This document shows positions 33,438-42,928 of a DNA stretch of 42,928 bases, piece by piece. Source of the DNA: Halorubrum halodurans (GTDB lineage Archaea > Halobacteriota > Halobacteria > Halobacteriales > Haloferacaceae); assembly GCF_002252985.1 (NCBI RefSeq), contig NZ_NHPJ01000097.1, forward strand, positions 1 through 42,928. The letters are read 5' to 3'. Below the pieces are notes generated by a model. That model worked only from the letters and a program-made list of their open reading frames with translations. It did no database searches and was not told the origin of the DNA. Position numbers and translations under genes: made by a program. Position 1 is the stretch's first letter, and the number at the start of each line of letters is the position of its first letter.

Positions 33438-34433
33438 GTGCCACCATTAGATCGAGCAGTTGAAATCTACAAGAAGGATGGGTTCTGGAGATTATTATCA
33501 AGATCAGCCACGTTTCTTATATCGAAGTTTGAGGGGGGGTTATCATCCCGGCGTAGGGTGGAGTCTATTTCTATAGCTTTCCGCCCTATATTCAATAATT
33601 TATATTATTTAAAACATGGTAATCAAAGCGATGTTATGAGCGAAGATTGGGACACATTAATTCTCTTAGACGCATGTCGCTACGATGACTTCGAACGGCA
33701 ACATGACTTACCGGGAACACTCGAAAGCCGGATTTCTAAAGGCGCAGACAGCCCTGAATACATCAAAGAAAATTTCGCTGGAAGAGAATTACACGATACA
33801 GTCTACGTAACTGCAAATCCCCATGTTCAGATGCTCGACGAGAATGTGTTTCACGCCATTATAGATAAGCCTCTATCAAATTGGGATCCAAAAACTAAGT
33901 GCGTACGGCCAGAGGAAGTCACGACTGCTGCGATACGCGCCCACGAAGACTACAGCAACAAACGAATCATAGTACATTATATGCAACCTCACGATCCGCC
34001 ATTAGGCTCAACAGGAGACGAAATACGGGAACAATTTAATCTCGGTGGAGTCCACACAACCAATCAGTCCGAAGAACCCAGACTTTTCGAGGCGGTTGCC
34101 AATGGCGAACTCGATGTCGAGAAAGCAAGAAGCGCATACCGTGAAACGCTCGACATTGTCCTTGATGAAGTAAATAAGCTTCTCGCCGAAATTAATGGAC
34201 GAATCGTCGTCTCAGCAGATCACGGGGAGATGTTCGGAGAACAACCCTACCCGATCATCGGAAAGCTCTACGAACACTATCGCCACCCGCATACTGTCGA
34301 ACTGTGCAAAGTACCTTGGCTAGTAATTGATCAGGGCTCCCGCCGACACACCGTTTCCGAACCTCCAACAGATACCCAGAGTACGTCGGAAGAGGACCTC
34401 AAAGAGAAACTCGAAGCACTCGGGTATAAATAA
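33438..34433 (+). CDS. Sulfatase-fold protein of the DACRYD type
   Basis: This 331-residue protein starts at GTG 33438. It has the metal motif LILLDACRYDDF (Asp78) and a SPEYIKENF segment in which Ser105 stands where family members carry the Ser/Thr nucleophile. VYVTANPHV, VHYMQPHDPP and the second metal motif VSADHGEMFGE follow, then HPHTVELCKVPW and the EALGYK end. These alkaline-phosphatase-superfamily proteins are frequent in haloarchaeal glycan loci; their substrate is unproven. It may add or remove a phosphate- or sulfate-linked group on the glycan. It converges on the flippase gene with an eight-base gap. Confidence 0.78.
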   Translation: MPPLDRAVEIYKKDGFWRLLSRSATFLISKFEGGLSSRRRVESISIAFRPIFNNLYYLKHGNQSDVMSEDWDTLILLDACRYDDFERQHDLPGTLESRISKGADSPEYIKENFAGRELHDTVYVTANPHVQMLDENVFHAIIDKPLSNWDPKTKCVRPEEVTTAAIRAHEDYSNKRIIVHYMQPHDPPLGSTGDEIREQFNLGGVHTTNQSEEPRLFEAVANGELDVEKARSAYRETLDIVLDEVNKLLAEINGRIVVSADHGEMFGEQPYPIIGKLYEHYRHPHTVELCKVPWLVIDQGSRRHTVSEPPTDTQSTSEEDLKEKLEALGYK

Positions 34434-34441
34434 AAGAGGAG

Positions 34442-35977
34442 TCATTTTGAGTGAATAAACCAACCTATCAGATCAATTCCAGTTTTCTTTTCGAGGAGTT
34501 CTGCGACCAATCTATCTTCCTCACCGAAGACATTGAATATTCGGAGGAAGATGAGGTAGGTACCAAGAATAATAAAGGGAAGGGATACCGCAAGGAGCAA
34601 TTTGCTGTCAATCAAAATTGTAGCAATCCATCCGACAGACAATGGTGGCACACCTGAGAGGAAAACGTAGATGGTCCTTTTTTCGAAGGGGAAGAGTCCC
34701 CGTAAGTAATGGAGCTCAAGAACTCCTGCTGTAACGCCGCATGTGATTCCCACCGCAGTTCCAATTGCGGCACCGAGAATGCCGAGTCGTGGTATAAGTA
34801 GAATGTCGAGAACCGCGTTTACACTAACTATCAAAGCCGTGTTTGCCAAAGTCAATTTGGTAAACCCAAGACCCTCAAGAACCATCCCCTCAGGCCCTAC
34901 TGAAGAGTTCACTAAGTAACCGAGTACGAGAATGATTAACGCGCCGCTACCAGCAGCGTATACGCGAGTGAACAGTAACGAAAGGTATGTCCTTGGAGCT
35001 AAGATGAGCGTCAGTGCGACGGGTAACGAGAACAAAAGTATCCAGCGTGCTGCAAGAGCGTAACGGCTGTTTAGCAACTGGTCGTCTTGTTTTACCTCGG
35101 TGACCATTGGTTTGAAAACTGGTGCCAGAGAGTTTAGGAATATCAATAAGTTAATACCTAAGAGGTTGGCTACTTTGTATATTGCAAGATCTTCTGAAGT
35201 TGTGTTTGGATAATATCCTATAATGAAGAAGTCTATTTGGCTGATTGTAGAATGAATAACGCCAGCGAAAACAAGCGGGAGAGCATACGAAAACAAATTA
35301 TTGAGTTCGGCACCTTCGATTGAACCATTGAACAACCAACTGACTCGACGGCGTAGGTAAACGATTCCCGCAAATGCAACTATAATTATCGACGATAAGT
35401 AACCTAATACTAGACCCTGTAGTTTGTAACCTGCAAATATTAGGACCAGAGTAATGAATAGCTTTCCACCAGGAAGAAGAAGATTGGTTAGGAGGACTCG
35501 ATACCGGAGTTGCTTAATGGCAATAAACATGCGAACCGTGACGTCCCGGAAAGATAGGAACGGGAGTGCAAGGGCTAGCACTGGAAGTATGGCAGTCAAT
35601 CGGTCCTCTCCGAATATTGAGGATAAATAAGGAGTAAACGACCAAAGGACAATCACTGCAAGTCCGGTTCCAAGAAGTGCTATAACAGAAATAGTGGCGA
35701 ACAGATTCCGTGCTTCATCATAATTCTCATCAAGTAGATACTGGGGGATGTAATAGTCAATCCCTCGATAAACACTCAAATCAGCGATTGATTTAGTGAA
35801 GAGAACGATCGCCAATCCAAGTGAATATACGCCGAACGTCGATGCAGAGACTAATTTGGTAACACCGATTGTGAAGACAAAACCTAAGCCCCGACCGATA
35901 ATACTGCCAAAAAAGGTAATCCCGCCCTGGGTGGCAAGGGTAGTGACACCAGAGTCATCCGGAGTATTTTCTCCCAT
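34442..35977 (-). CDS. Wzx-type polysaccharide flippase (MOP superfamily)
   Basis: The 511-residue protein has 12-14 hydrophobic helices and the N-terminal wording GITFFGSIIGRGLGFVFTI and GVYSLGLAIVLF, which is characteristic of Wzx/RfbX-like exporters. YALPLVFAGVIHSTISQIDFFIIGYY marks the start of the second half. It should turn the lipid-linked oligosaccharide from the inner to the outer face of the membrane; AglR of Haloferax is a comparable protein. It begins four bases after the fcl-like gene and is the last gene of a three-gene operon. Confidence 0.88.
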   Translation of the reverse strand: MGENTPDDSGVTTLATQGGITFFGSIIGRGLGFVFTIGVTKLVSASTFGVYSLGLAIVLFTKSIADLSVYRGIDYYIPQYLLDENYDEARNLFATISVIALLGTGLAVIVLWSFTPYLSSIFGEDRLTAILPVLALALPFLSFRDVTVRMFIAIKQLRYRVLLTNLLLPGGKLFITLVLIFAGYKLQGLVLGYLSSIIIVAFAGIVYLRRRVSWLFNGSIEGAELNNLFSYALPLVFAGVIHSTISQIDFFIIGYYPNTTSEDLAIYKVANLLGINLLIFLNSLAPVFKPMVTEVKQDDQLLNSRYALAARWILLFSLPVALTLILAPRTYLSLLFTRVYAAGSGALIILVLGYLVNSSVGPEGMVLEGLGFTKLTLANTALIVSVNAVLDILLIPRLGILGAAIGTAVGITCGVTAGVLELHYLRGLFPFEKRTIYVFLSGVPPLSVGWIATILIDSKLLLAVSLPFIILGTYLIFLRIFNVFGEEDRLVAELLEKKTGIDLIGWFIHSK

Positions 35978-35981
35978 TTCC

Positions 35982-38008
<2,027 letters not shown>

Positions 38009-38378
38009 CTTACTGGTTGTCACTTGTTCTGCGGCTGGTATTTTTCTTTCTATCTGGAGTTTCTGAGGGGGTGACGGAGCACTGAGTCCTAGGATGCGTG
38101 AAGAGTACTGGGGTGGACAAAGACCGATGATTAAACACGTTACAGAACGCGCATCTCAGATTCAGATCCGTAGTAAAAAGGCTTAGGCATAAGAGGTGGC
38201 GAACATATCCTTCGTGAGGTAAAACACAGCACGACCAGTTTCTCACACTGTTTTAGGTTCTAAAACGGAACCTGCTGACGAGTGCTCAGATCGTTCGCTT
38301 TTAGGTGAGATCGATTTATCTGAATACTACCTGATAGACTTAACAAAGGTATTTAATCATGAATTCGAAACGTTAGCC
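38009..38378. promoter_or_regulatory. Divergent promoter region between the dehydratase and Nudix genes
   Basis: No gene is seen in these 370 bases. On the plus strand TTTAAT (38352-38357) lies about 25 nt before the Nudix ATG, a leaderless-type promoter. Mid-region there is a small palindrome, TTTTAG-GTT-CTAAAA (38251-38265), overlapping GGTTC...GAACC; it could bind a regulator shared by both directions. Confidence 0.45.
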
Positions 38379-38828
38379 ATGACCGAATCAAGTTTTATTC
38401 CTCAGAATGAGTGGGAAAGCATTGTTCGGAACGTCCCGCTCGTCTCTGTCGATCTCGTGATCGAACACGACGGCGGCGTGCTCCTCGGGAAGCGTGAAAA
38501 CGATCCCGCGAAAGGAGAATGGTTTGTACCCGGAGGGAGGGTGTTCAAAAAAGAATCTCGTACTGATGCCGTCCACCGCGTGGCCAAAAACGAACTCGGT
38601 GAATCAGTCGTTATCGACGACTGTCTCGGGACCTATGAACACTTCTACGAGACAGCTGCGGTCGGTGGTGTCGACTCGAAACACTACCTCGCGACCGGGT
38701 ATCGCTGCCACTTCGAACGCGACGATCCAGAGATCGTCTGCGACGAGCAACATGGTGACTTCCGAATCTTTCGTCCGCCGTTCGAAGATCTACATCCGTA
38801 CGTTCAACAGTATCTCGACGCTCGCTAA
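38379..38828 (+). CDS. Nudix hydrolase, GDP-mannose mannosyl hydrolase type
   Basis: The 149-residue protein has VPLVSVDLVIEHDGGVLLGKREN, then WFVPGGRVFKKESRTDAVHRVAKNELG, the altered Nudix box of GDP-mannose mannosyl hydrolases. In that group part of the usual Glu pattern is missing and a GGR start is kept. It would split GDP-mannose to GDP and mannose by attack at the sugar carbon, which could tune GDP-mannose levels next to the dehydratase pair. It is divergent from the dehydratase operon and converges on the first nucleotidyltransferase. Confidence 0.8.
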   Translation: MTESSFIPQNEWESIVRNVPLVSVDLVIEHDGGVLLGKRENDPAKGEWFVPGGRVFKKESRTDAVHRVAKNELGESVVIDDCLGTYEHFYETAAVGGVDSKHYLATGYRCHFERDDPEIVCDEQHGDFRIFRPPFEDLHPYVQQYLDAR

Positions 38829-38833
38829 CCCGA

Positions 38834-39535
38834 CTACTCCCGCACGAGCCGTGCCGCCTGCTCGACATCGGCGGGCGTGTTCACGTTCACGCGCTCGCCG
38901 AGACGGACGGTCTCGATATCGTACCCGGCTCGGACCAACAGTCCGACCGCTTCGCTCAACTGGTACTCGCCCTCCGCAGACGGTTGAACCAGCGCACACG
39001 CGTGGAACACGTCCGCGGGAAGCACGTAACACCCCGTCGTCACGAGCGTCGACGGCGGGTCGTCGGGCTTCTCGACGAGACCGGTCACGCGATCCCCGTC
39101 AAGCTCAAGAACGCCCGTCGTCGATGCCTCCGCTGTCGACACATCCTCGACGGCAAGCACACCGTCGACGCCCTCTTTGGTGGCCGCGGAAACCGCCGGT
39201 CCAACACTCCCTGCAAACACGTCGCCGTTCAGAAGCAAGAACGACCCGTCGATGTGCGGCTCTGCCTGAAGAACCGCGTGGCCCAACCCGAGCCGCTCGC
39301 GTTGGTGGACGTACGTGATCGGTACCCCCGCGAACGCGTCGCCGAAGTGATCGACTATCTGCGCCCCTTCGTACCCGATCACGACGACGAGCTCGTCGGC
39401 GCCCGCATCGATGGCCGTCTCGAAGACGTGTGCCAACAAGGGCTGCCCGGCGACCTCGACGAGTCCCTTCGGTTGCGTTTCAGTACACTCGCCGAGCCGT
39501 GTCCCACGACCGGCCGCGGGGATGAGCGCGTGCAT
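38834..39535 (-). CDS. Sugar-1-phosphate nucleotidyltransferase
   Basis: This 233-residue protein has ALIPAAGRGTRLGE at the N-terminus (nucleotide site), PKGLVEVAGQPLL, FLLLNGDVFAG with the metal Asp, and VTGLVEKPDDPPS with the conserved Lys, then GEYQLSEAV. It is a single-domain RmlA/AglF-type enzyme that joins a sugar phosphate to UTP or dTTP. It resembles the larger enzyme at 40183-40929, so the two are probably paralogues with different sugars. It is the last gene in the minus-strand set of three. Confidence 0.85.
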   Translation of the reverse strand: MHALIPAAGRGTRLGECTETQPKGLVEVAGQPLLAHVFETAIDAGADELVVVIGYEGAQIVDHFGDAFAGVPITYVHQRERLGLGHAVLQAEPHIDGSFLLLNGDVFAGSVGPAVSAATKEGVDGVLAVEDVSTAEASTTGVLELDGDRVTGLVEKPDDPPSTLVTTGCYVLPADVFHACALVQPSAEGEYQLSEAVGLLVRAGYDIETVRLGERVNVNTPADVEQAARLVRE

Positions 39536-39577
39536 ACCCGAACTCGCGACCGCAATGCCCGTGAAGCCACCGGCGTG

Positions 39578-40114
39578 TCACGGCCCCGAGAGAGGAACGG
39601 AGACGAGTGTCTCCCACTCGGACTCCGGTCCCGTGGTGTCCACGAGCGCCAGCGCCTGACACGTGATGTTGCCCGGAAGCGTCGCCGTGTCGATCGACTG
39701 TGCAACGTCGTGTCGCTCCGTGAGACCCATCTCACTGTAGACGAGACTGAGATGCGGGTGATACGCTGCGGTCGATCCACTGATCGCCTCCCGTGCCGAC
39801 CGACGTACCTCCATCAGTTCGAGTGTCGGTTTCACGGGGAGGAACACACACTGGTGCCGTGTCGTCGACCAGCGAACGCCATCGAATGCCAATTCCAAGG
39901 ATACGGTCCCAGCCGCAAGCGTCCGTGTTGTTTCCTCCAACGCTGCACGCTCCCCATCGATGCCGCCGATCACCGTCACGTGTGGCTCGAAGATCGGTGC
40001 GTCCTCATACCGTTCAGCAAGCTCCGTGATCGTCGCTTGGAGCTGGCGGTGGGCTGTCGTCTCTGCTCCGGGAACGAACCAAAGTGAGTACGTGCGATTC
40101 GACCGTGCGCTCAT
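39578..40114 (-). CDS. 2H phosphoesterase (cyclic phosphodiesterase/RNA ligase-like fold)
   Basis: The ATG at 40114 (MSARSNRTYSLW) fits the start of the fold; the frame upstream is GC-rich and does not look coding. The 178-residue protein has the two His-x-Thr/Ser motifs that define the superfamily: FEPHVTVIGG with His45 and Thr47, and YHPHLSLVYS with His121 and Ser123. Such enzymes open cyclic phosphates or 2'-5' links in nucleotides. It lies between two nucleotidyltransferase genes with gaps of 42 and 68 bases, so a link to sugar-nucleotide metabolism is possible. A housekeeping RNA role cannot be excluded. Confidence 0.8.
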   Translation of the reverse strand: MSARSNRTYSLWFVPGAETTAHRQLQATITELAERYEDAPIFEPHVTVIGGIDGERAALEETTRTLAAGTVSLELAFDGVRWSTTRHQCVFLPVKPTLELMEVRRSAREAISGSTAAYHPHLSLVYSEMGLTERHDVAQSIDTATLPGNITCQALALVDTTGPESEWETLVSVPLSGP

Positions 40115-40182
40115 TATCCAATCCGGACCATCGACACGGAAAAGCGCTCCTCCGATCGGCCACCTCGCCGGGTCGTGCAGGC

Positions 40183-40929
40183 TCAGTCTCCCGCTTCTAC
40201 CGTCTCTCCCTCTTCGAACTCCCCCTCCAACCGCGCCTCGGCCTCCTCTCGATCCTCCGGATACCCGACGTCGACCCGCCACCCGTCGAGCGGGATCGCG
40301 TCGATCGTGCGCCCGCTCTGAATCAACAGGTCGATCGCGTCCGAGATCTCGTACTCCCCGCGATTCGACGGCTGCACGAGGTGACACGCGTGGAAGATTG
40401 CGGGACTAAATGTGTAGAAGCCGGTCATCACCAGATTCGACGGCGGGTCGTCGGGCTTCTCGACCACGTCCGTAATCTCACCGTACTGATTCGTATCGCA
40501 CACGCCGTACCGCGACGCCTCGTCCCACGGCACTTCCTCGACGAGGAACGCGGCGTCAGCGCGGTCCTCCCGCTGGCGCCGCACCACGTCCTGAAGATTC
40601 GCGTCGAAGATGTTGTCCCCGAGGATGAGCATGAAGTCATCGTCGATGTGCTCCTCGACGGTCAACAGCGCGTGCGCCAGCCCGTTCTGCTCGCGCTGGT
40701 GGGCGTAGGTGATCGGTACGCCCTCGTACGCGTCGCCGTAGTGATCAATAATCACCTCCTTCAGGTAGCCGACGACGACGACCAGCTCGTCGGCGCCCAG
40801 CTCGATCAGCTGGTCGAAACAGTGCGTGAGCAGGGGCTCGTCCGCGACCTCCACCATCCCCTTGGGCTTGTCTTCGGTGAGCGGGCGGAGCCGCGTCCCT
40901 TCGCCGGCCGCGAGTACGACTGCCTTCAT
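40183..40929 (-). CDS. aglF: Glucose-1-phosphate nucleotidyltransferase, AglF-like
   Basis: The 248-residue protein has KAVVLAAGEGTRLRPLTEDKPKGMVEVADEP split over its first 31 residues, FMLILGDNIFDAN with the metal Asp, EITDVVEKPDDPPSN, GEYEISDAIDLL and GWRVDVGYPED. Length and sequence agree with AglF of Haloferax, which makes UDP-glucose (and similar) for the N-glycan pathway. The base and sugar are inferred. It leads the minus-strand set with the 2H phosphoesterase and the second nucleotidyltransferase. Confidence 0.85.
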   Translation of the reverse strand: MKAVVLAAGEGTRLRPLTEDKPKGMVEVADEPLLTHCFDQLIELGADELVVVVGYLKEVIIDHYGDAYEGVPITYAHQREQNGLAHALLTVEEHIDDDFMLILGDNIFDANLQDVVRRQREDRADAAFLVEEVPWDEASRYGVCDTNQYGEITDVVEKPDDPPSNLVMTGFYTFSPAIFHACHLVQPSNRGEYEISDAIDLLIQSGRTIDAIPLDGWRVDVGYPEDREEAEARLEGEFEEGETVEAGD

Positions 40930-41187
40930 GTCAATAGCGGAGATGGTACTCGGTCATAGGTCTTTCCACAGACGCGCACGGTGGGTATTCGCGACCATCA
41001 CCCTAGATCGCTCTCGGCTAACTGGCGGTGGGCAGGTCCTTCGTCGGCCCAACTCCATCGAGCGGTGGCTGATCGCACGTGTCTCCGAGAAGGGATCGCG
41101 GGGACCGCTGTCGATCTTCTCGTTGCGTTGTGGTCCGCGACGGGTTGGCATGTAGACGAGAGTGTGAATTTAGGCACTGATCTCGGA

Positions 41188-41196
41188 GTATAAAAC
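41188..41196 (+). promoter_or_regulatory. TATA box before the TnpB 3' remnant
   Basis: GTATAAAAC is a good archaeal TATA element. It lies about 20-25 nt before the ATG at 41211, so a leaderless transcript would start near that codon. Confidence 0.5.
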
Positions 41197-41210
41197 ATCA
41201 TACTGATCAT

Positions 41211-41318
41211 ATGACTGAATTGGATGCGGATTCCCGTGAAGTGGCGGCGTCCGTGGTTTCGAATCTGAAACGCCCACCGCTCGGGATTCCGCCGCCTGAA
41301 GGCGGAGGAGGATGTTAA
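41211..41318 (+). pseudogene. 3' end of an IS200/IS605 (IS1341-type) tnpB, possible omega-RNA region
   Basis: A 35-codon frame ends KRPPLGIPPPEGGGGC, and its DNA carries GGGATTCC, a CCGCC-TGAA-GGCGG hairpin (41292-41305) and GAGGATGTTAA. That is the characteristic right end of haloarchaeal IS1341-type elements, where tnpB overlaps a guide-type non-coding RNA. The rest of tnpB and any tnpA are absent. The identification rests on the terminal sequence pattern, so confidence is moderate. Confidence 0.5.
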
Positions 41319-41341
41319 TTGGTCACGATCGTATTCGAGAC

Positions 41342-42275
41342 TGCTCTGTTGAATCCGCAGAAGGCGGCGGGATAGCGTCGCTCTGAAGGTGGAAGCGAAG
41401 CGGAAGAGCCGAATGTGTCCAAACTCCTCTTCCGCTTCGTTAAGCAAGCCGCGTCGCTGGCTCAAAAGCGCTGTGCCGCCAGTCCAACGGCGGTGAGTGA
41501 TCCGACTGGCCACGGATTTCCCGGTTGGAAGCATGTCACGCTCCACTTTTTGCGGGTTCACATGGATGCGACGTACCGCGAAATCGTGGATTGGGCGAGT
41601 GAGATGGATCGCGTTCGTGGTCTGTTACAGCTGTCGCGGACGGCATTTCCCGCACCCTCAACGCTGTACCGGTCGTTTGAGAGGGTGCCCATGTCGGTGT
41701 GGCGCGGTTTCCTTCGTGAGTCAGCGACCATCTGCGATCCGGGCTCGCACAGTGCCATCGATGCCACGTTCTTTGACCGCGAAACGGCATCGAGACACTA
41801 CCAACATCGATCGGATCGCCACATACGCACGCTCAAAACGACGGCGCTCGTCGATACAGACTCGTGTGCCATCCTCGATCTTCACTGCTCGGCACACTGG
41901 CCTCACGACACGCAAACTGGCCGTCGAGTCGCCCTTCGTAACACTGAGAAAATCGAGAGTCTCGCCGGCGACAAAGGCTATGATGACCAATCGCTCCGGG
42001 ACGCCCTCCGATCAGAGGGCGTCCAGCCCCTGCTGCGTCATCGGTTGTTCGCTGCGTACGATCACGCGCACAACGCACGGTTGGACAGCGAGCTATACGG
42101 CCAGCGCTGGATGGCCGAGACCGCCTTTTCGGCCATCAAGCGTCGGTTCGGCCCCGCTGTCCACCCTCGCGCGTGGTACCGCGAGTTCCGCGAGCTTGTG
42201 CTGACCGCCGCAGTCTACAACCTCGAACAGGCTCTCAAACAGTGATCCTCACGCCGTCATCGGATTCAACAAAGC
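41342..42275 (+). mobile_element. Intact IS5-family element with 9-bp target duplication
   Basis: The ends are TGCTCTGTTGAATCCG at 41342 and CGGATTCAACAAAGC to 42275. The 9-bp sequence ATTCGAGAC is duplicated at 41333-41341 and 42276-42284. The element is 934 bp with one open transposase gene. Its ends match the MITE at 6927-7137, so it is a likely partner of that MITE. Confidence 0.92.
41415..42245 (+). CDS. IS5-family DDE transposase, intact
   Basis: The 276-residue protein starts at GTG 41415 (SKLLFRFVKQ). It has the N-terminal LRVHMDATYREIVDW region, the first Asp in SAIDATFFDRETASRHY, the second in ILDLHCSAHW, LAGDKGYDDQSLRD, and the final Glu in AETAFSAIKRRFG. VYNLEQALKQ ends it. The stop at 42243-42245 falls just inside the right end. 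No frameshift or stop is seen, so the element may be mobile now. Confidence 0.9.
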   Translation: MSKLLFRFVKQAASLAQKRCAASPTAVSDPTGHGFPGWKHVTLHFLRVHMDATYREIVDWASEMDRVRGLLQLSRTAFPAPSTLYRSFERVPMSVWRGFLRESATICDPGSHSAIDATFFDRETASRHYQHRSDRHIRTLKTTALVDTDSCAILDLHCSAHWPHDTQTGRRVALRNTEKIESLAGDKGYDDQSLRDALRSEGVQPLLRHRLFAAYDHAHNARLDSELYGQRWMAETAFSAIKRRFGPAVHPRAWYREFRELVLTAAVYNLEQALKQ

Positions 42276-42413
42276 ATTCGAGACGCATTCTTCCTGAAAA
42301 TCAGGCTCATGACGACCCTATCTGTCAAGTAGGCTCCCACCTACGTGTGGAATCACTACATCGCGAATCATAAAATGTTCACAGATCTGTTCCGTGAGGC
42401 TAGAGCGGAATAT

Positions 42414-42928
42414 TCACTCTACCGTCACACTCTTCGCGAGGTTCCGCGGCTTGTCGATCGGCCGATCCTTCTCGTCCGCCACGTGATACGCGAACAGCTG
42501 GAGATAGACGTTCGCCACCAACGGCTCGACGATACCGACGTCGGGCACATCGAAGGACACATCCAGCGTGTTGTACTCCTTGCCGTCCGAGACACATCCC
42601 AGCGCCGGCGCCCCGCGCGTCTGCGCCTCGGTGACGTTGTTCATCGTTTCGTCGGCCCGGGCACCGTCGGTCAACACGGCCAACACAGGCGTGTCGGGCG
42701 TTACTAACGCTAGGGGCCCGTGTTTCAGCTCGCCTGCGGCGAACCCCTCGGCGTGGTCGTACGAGATCTCTTTGAGCTTCAGCGCACCCTCCAAGGCGAC
42801 GGGCACCCCCAGCGCGCGCCCCACGAAGAAGAACGCCTCGCTGTCCTGGTACTCCCGAGCGGCCTCCCGAACCTGCGGTTCCTCGTCGAGCACCTGCTGG
42901 ACTGCCCCGAGGGTGTCATAGAACTCTT
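42414..42928 (-). CDS. glmS: Glucosamine-6-phosphate synthase (GlmS), C-terminal part
   Basis: The frame enters from the right edge (EFYDTLGAVQQV) and covers about the last 170 residues of GlmS. It includes DSEAFFFVGRALGVPVAL, KLKEISYDHAEGFAAGELKHG (spread over 21 residues, including the glucosamine-6-phosphate-site Glu and Lys), ALVTPDTPVLAVL, and the conserved end DEKDRPIDKPRNLAKSVTVE. The enzyme makes glucosamine-6-phosphate from fructose-6-phosphate and glutamine, the source of all amino sugars in the locus. This part is unbroken. It is the sister of the decayed copy at 5963. Confidence 0.92.
   Translation of the reverse strand, partial: EFYDTLGAVQQVLDEEPQVREAAREYQDSEAFFFVGRALGVPVALEGALKLKEISYDHAEGFAAGELKHGPLALVTPDTPVLAVLTDGARADETMNNVTEAQTRGAPALGCVSDGKEYNTLDVSFDVPDVGIVEPLVANVYLQLFAYHVADEKDRPIDKPRNLAKSVTVE

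Noticed and set aside
40998..41561. 187-codon minus-strand frame crossing the left end of the IS5 element
   Set aside because: It spans the IS boundary and the target duplication, so it arose by chance after insertion.

Overview
This window reads as haloarchaeal DNA (class Halobacteria). The predicted proteins are strongly acidic. The transposases belong to haloarchaeal families (ISH3, IS5-type, ISH4-like IS1595). There is a Tat-type lipoprotein signal and several leaderless TATA-type promoters 24-27 nt before start codons. I cannot name the species from sequence alone.

Layout. (1) 1-4580, minus strand: a tight operon of envelope proteins (TrbL/VirB6-like membrane protein, Tat lipoprotein, large surface protein with one C-terminal membrane helix, pilin-like small protein, small regulator-like protein), probably part of an integrated conjugative or vesicle/virus-like element. 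(2) 4684-7328: a gene graveyard with a glycosyltransferase split by a hairpin insertion, a glmU-glmS deletion fusion, and a 211-bp MITE. (3) 7329-8270: an IS5-family element. (4) 8416-13076: polysaccharide deacetylase, GNAT transferase and holo-ACP synthase on the plus strand, facing acyl carrier protein, AMP-forming ligase and ketoreductase-like SDR on the minus strand. This ACP-dependent set is the most unusual part of the window. (5) 13148-14541: an ISH3 element with one frameshift. (6) 14902-22785, plus strand: GT2, wecB, sugar epimerase, wecC and three GT4 glycosyltransferases; this predicts UDP-ManNAcA and glycan assembly. (7) 22819-33363: an IS-rich stretch with insertions, nested insertions and deletion derivatives, between which lie a sulfatase-fold enzyme, a GT4 and a large GT-C-like membrane protein. 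(8) 33438-40929: a second sulfatase-fold protein, a Wzx-type flippase, GDP-fucose synthase-like and GDP-mannose dehydratase-like genes, a GDP-mannose-hydrolase-like Nudix protein, and two nucleotidyltransferases flanking a 2H phosphoesterase. (9) 41188-42928: a TnpB 3-prime remnant, an intact IS5 element with 9-bp target duplication, and the C-terminal part of an apparently intact glmS.

Together the intact genes describe a surface polysaccharide or N-glycan locus. Nucleotide sugars are made (UDP-ManNAcA, GDP-deoxyhexose, UDP/dTDP-activated hexoses), glycosyltransferases assemble them, a flippase exports the product, and sulfatase-fold, deacetylase and acyl-transfer enzymes probably decorate it. 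The ACP module would charge an acyl acid onto a carrier and perhaps reduce it, with the GNAT protein as the candidate transferase onto an amino sugar freed by the deacetylase. That last step is inference.

The locus has been heavily reworked: at least eight IS or IS-derived elements are visible. Several mutations sit at hairpins and look like strand-switching events.
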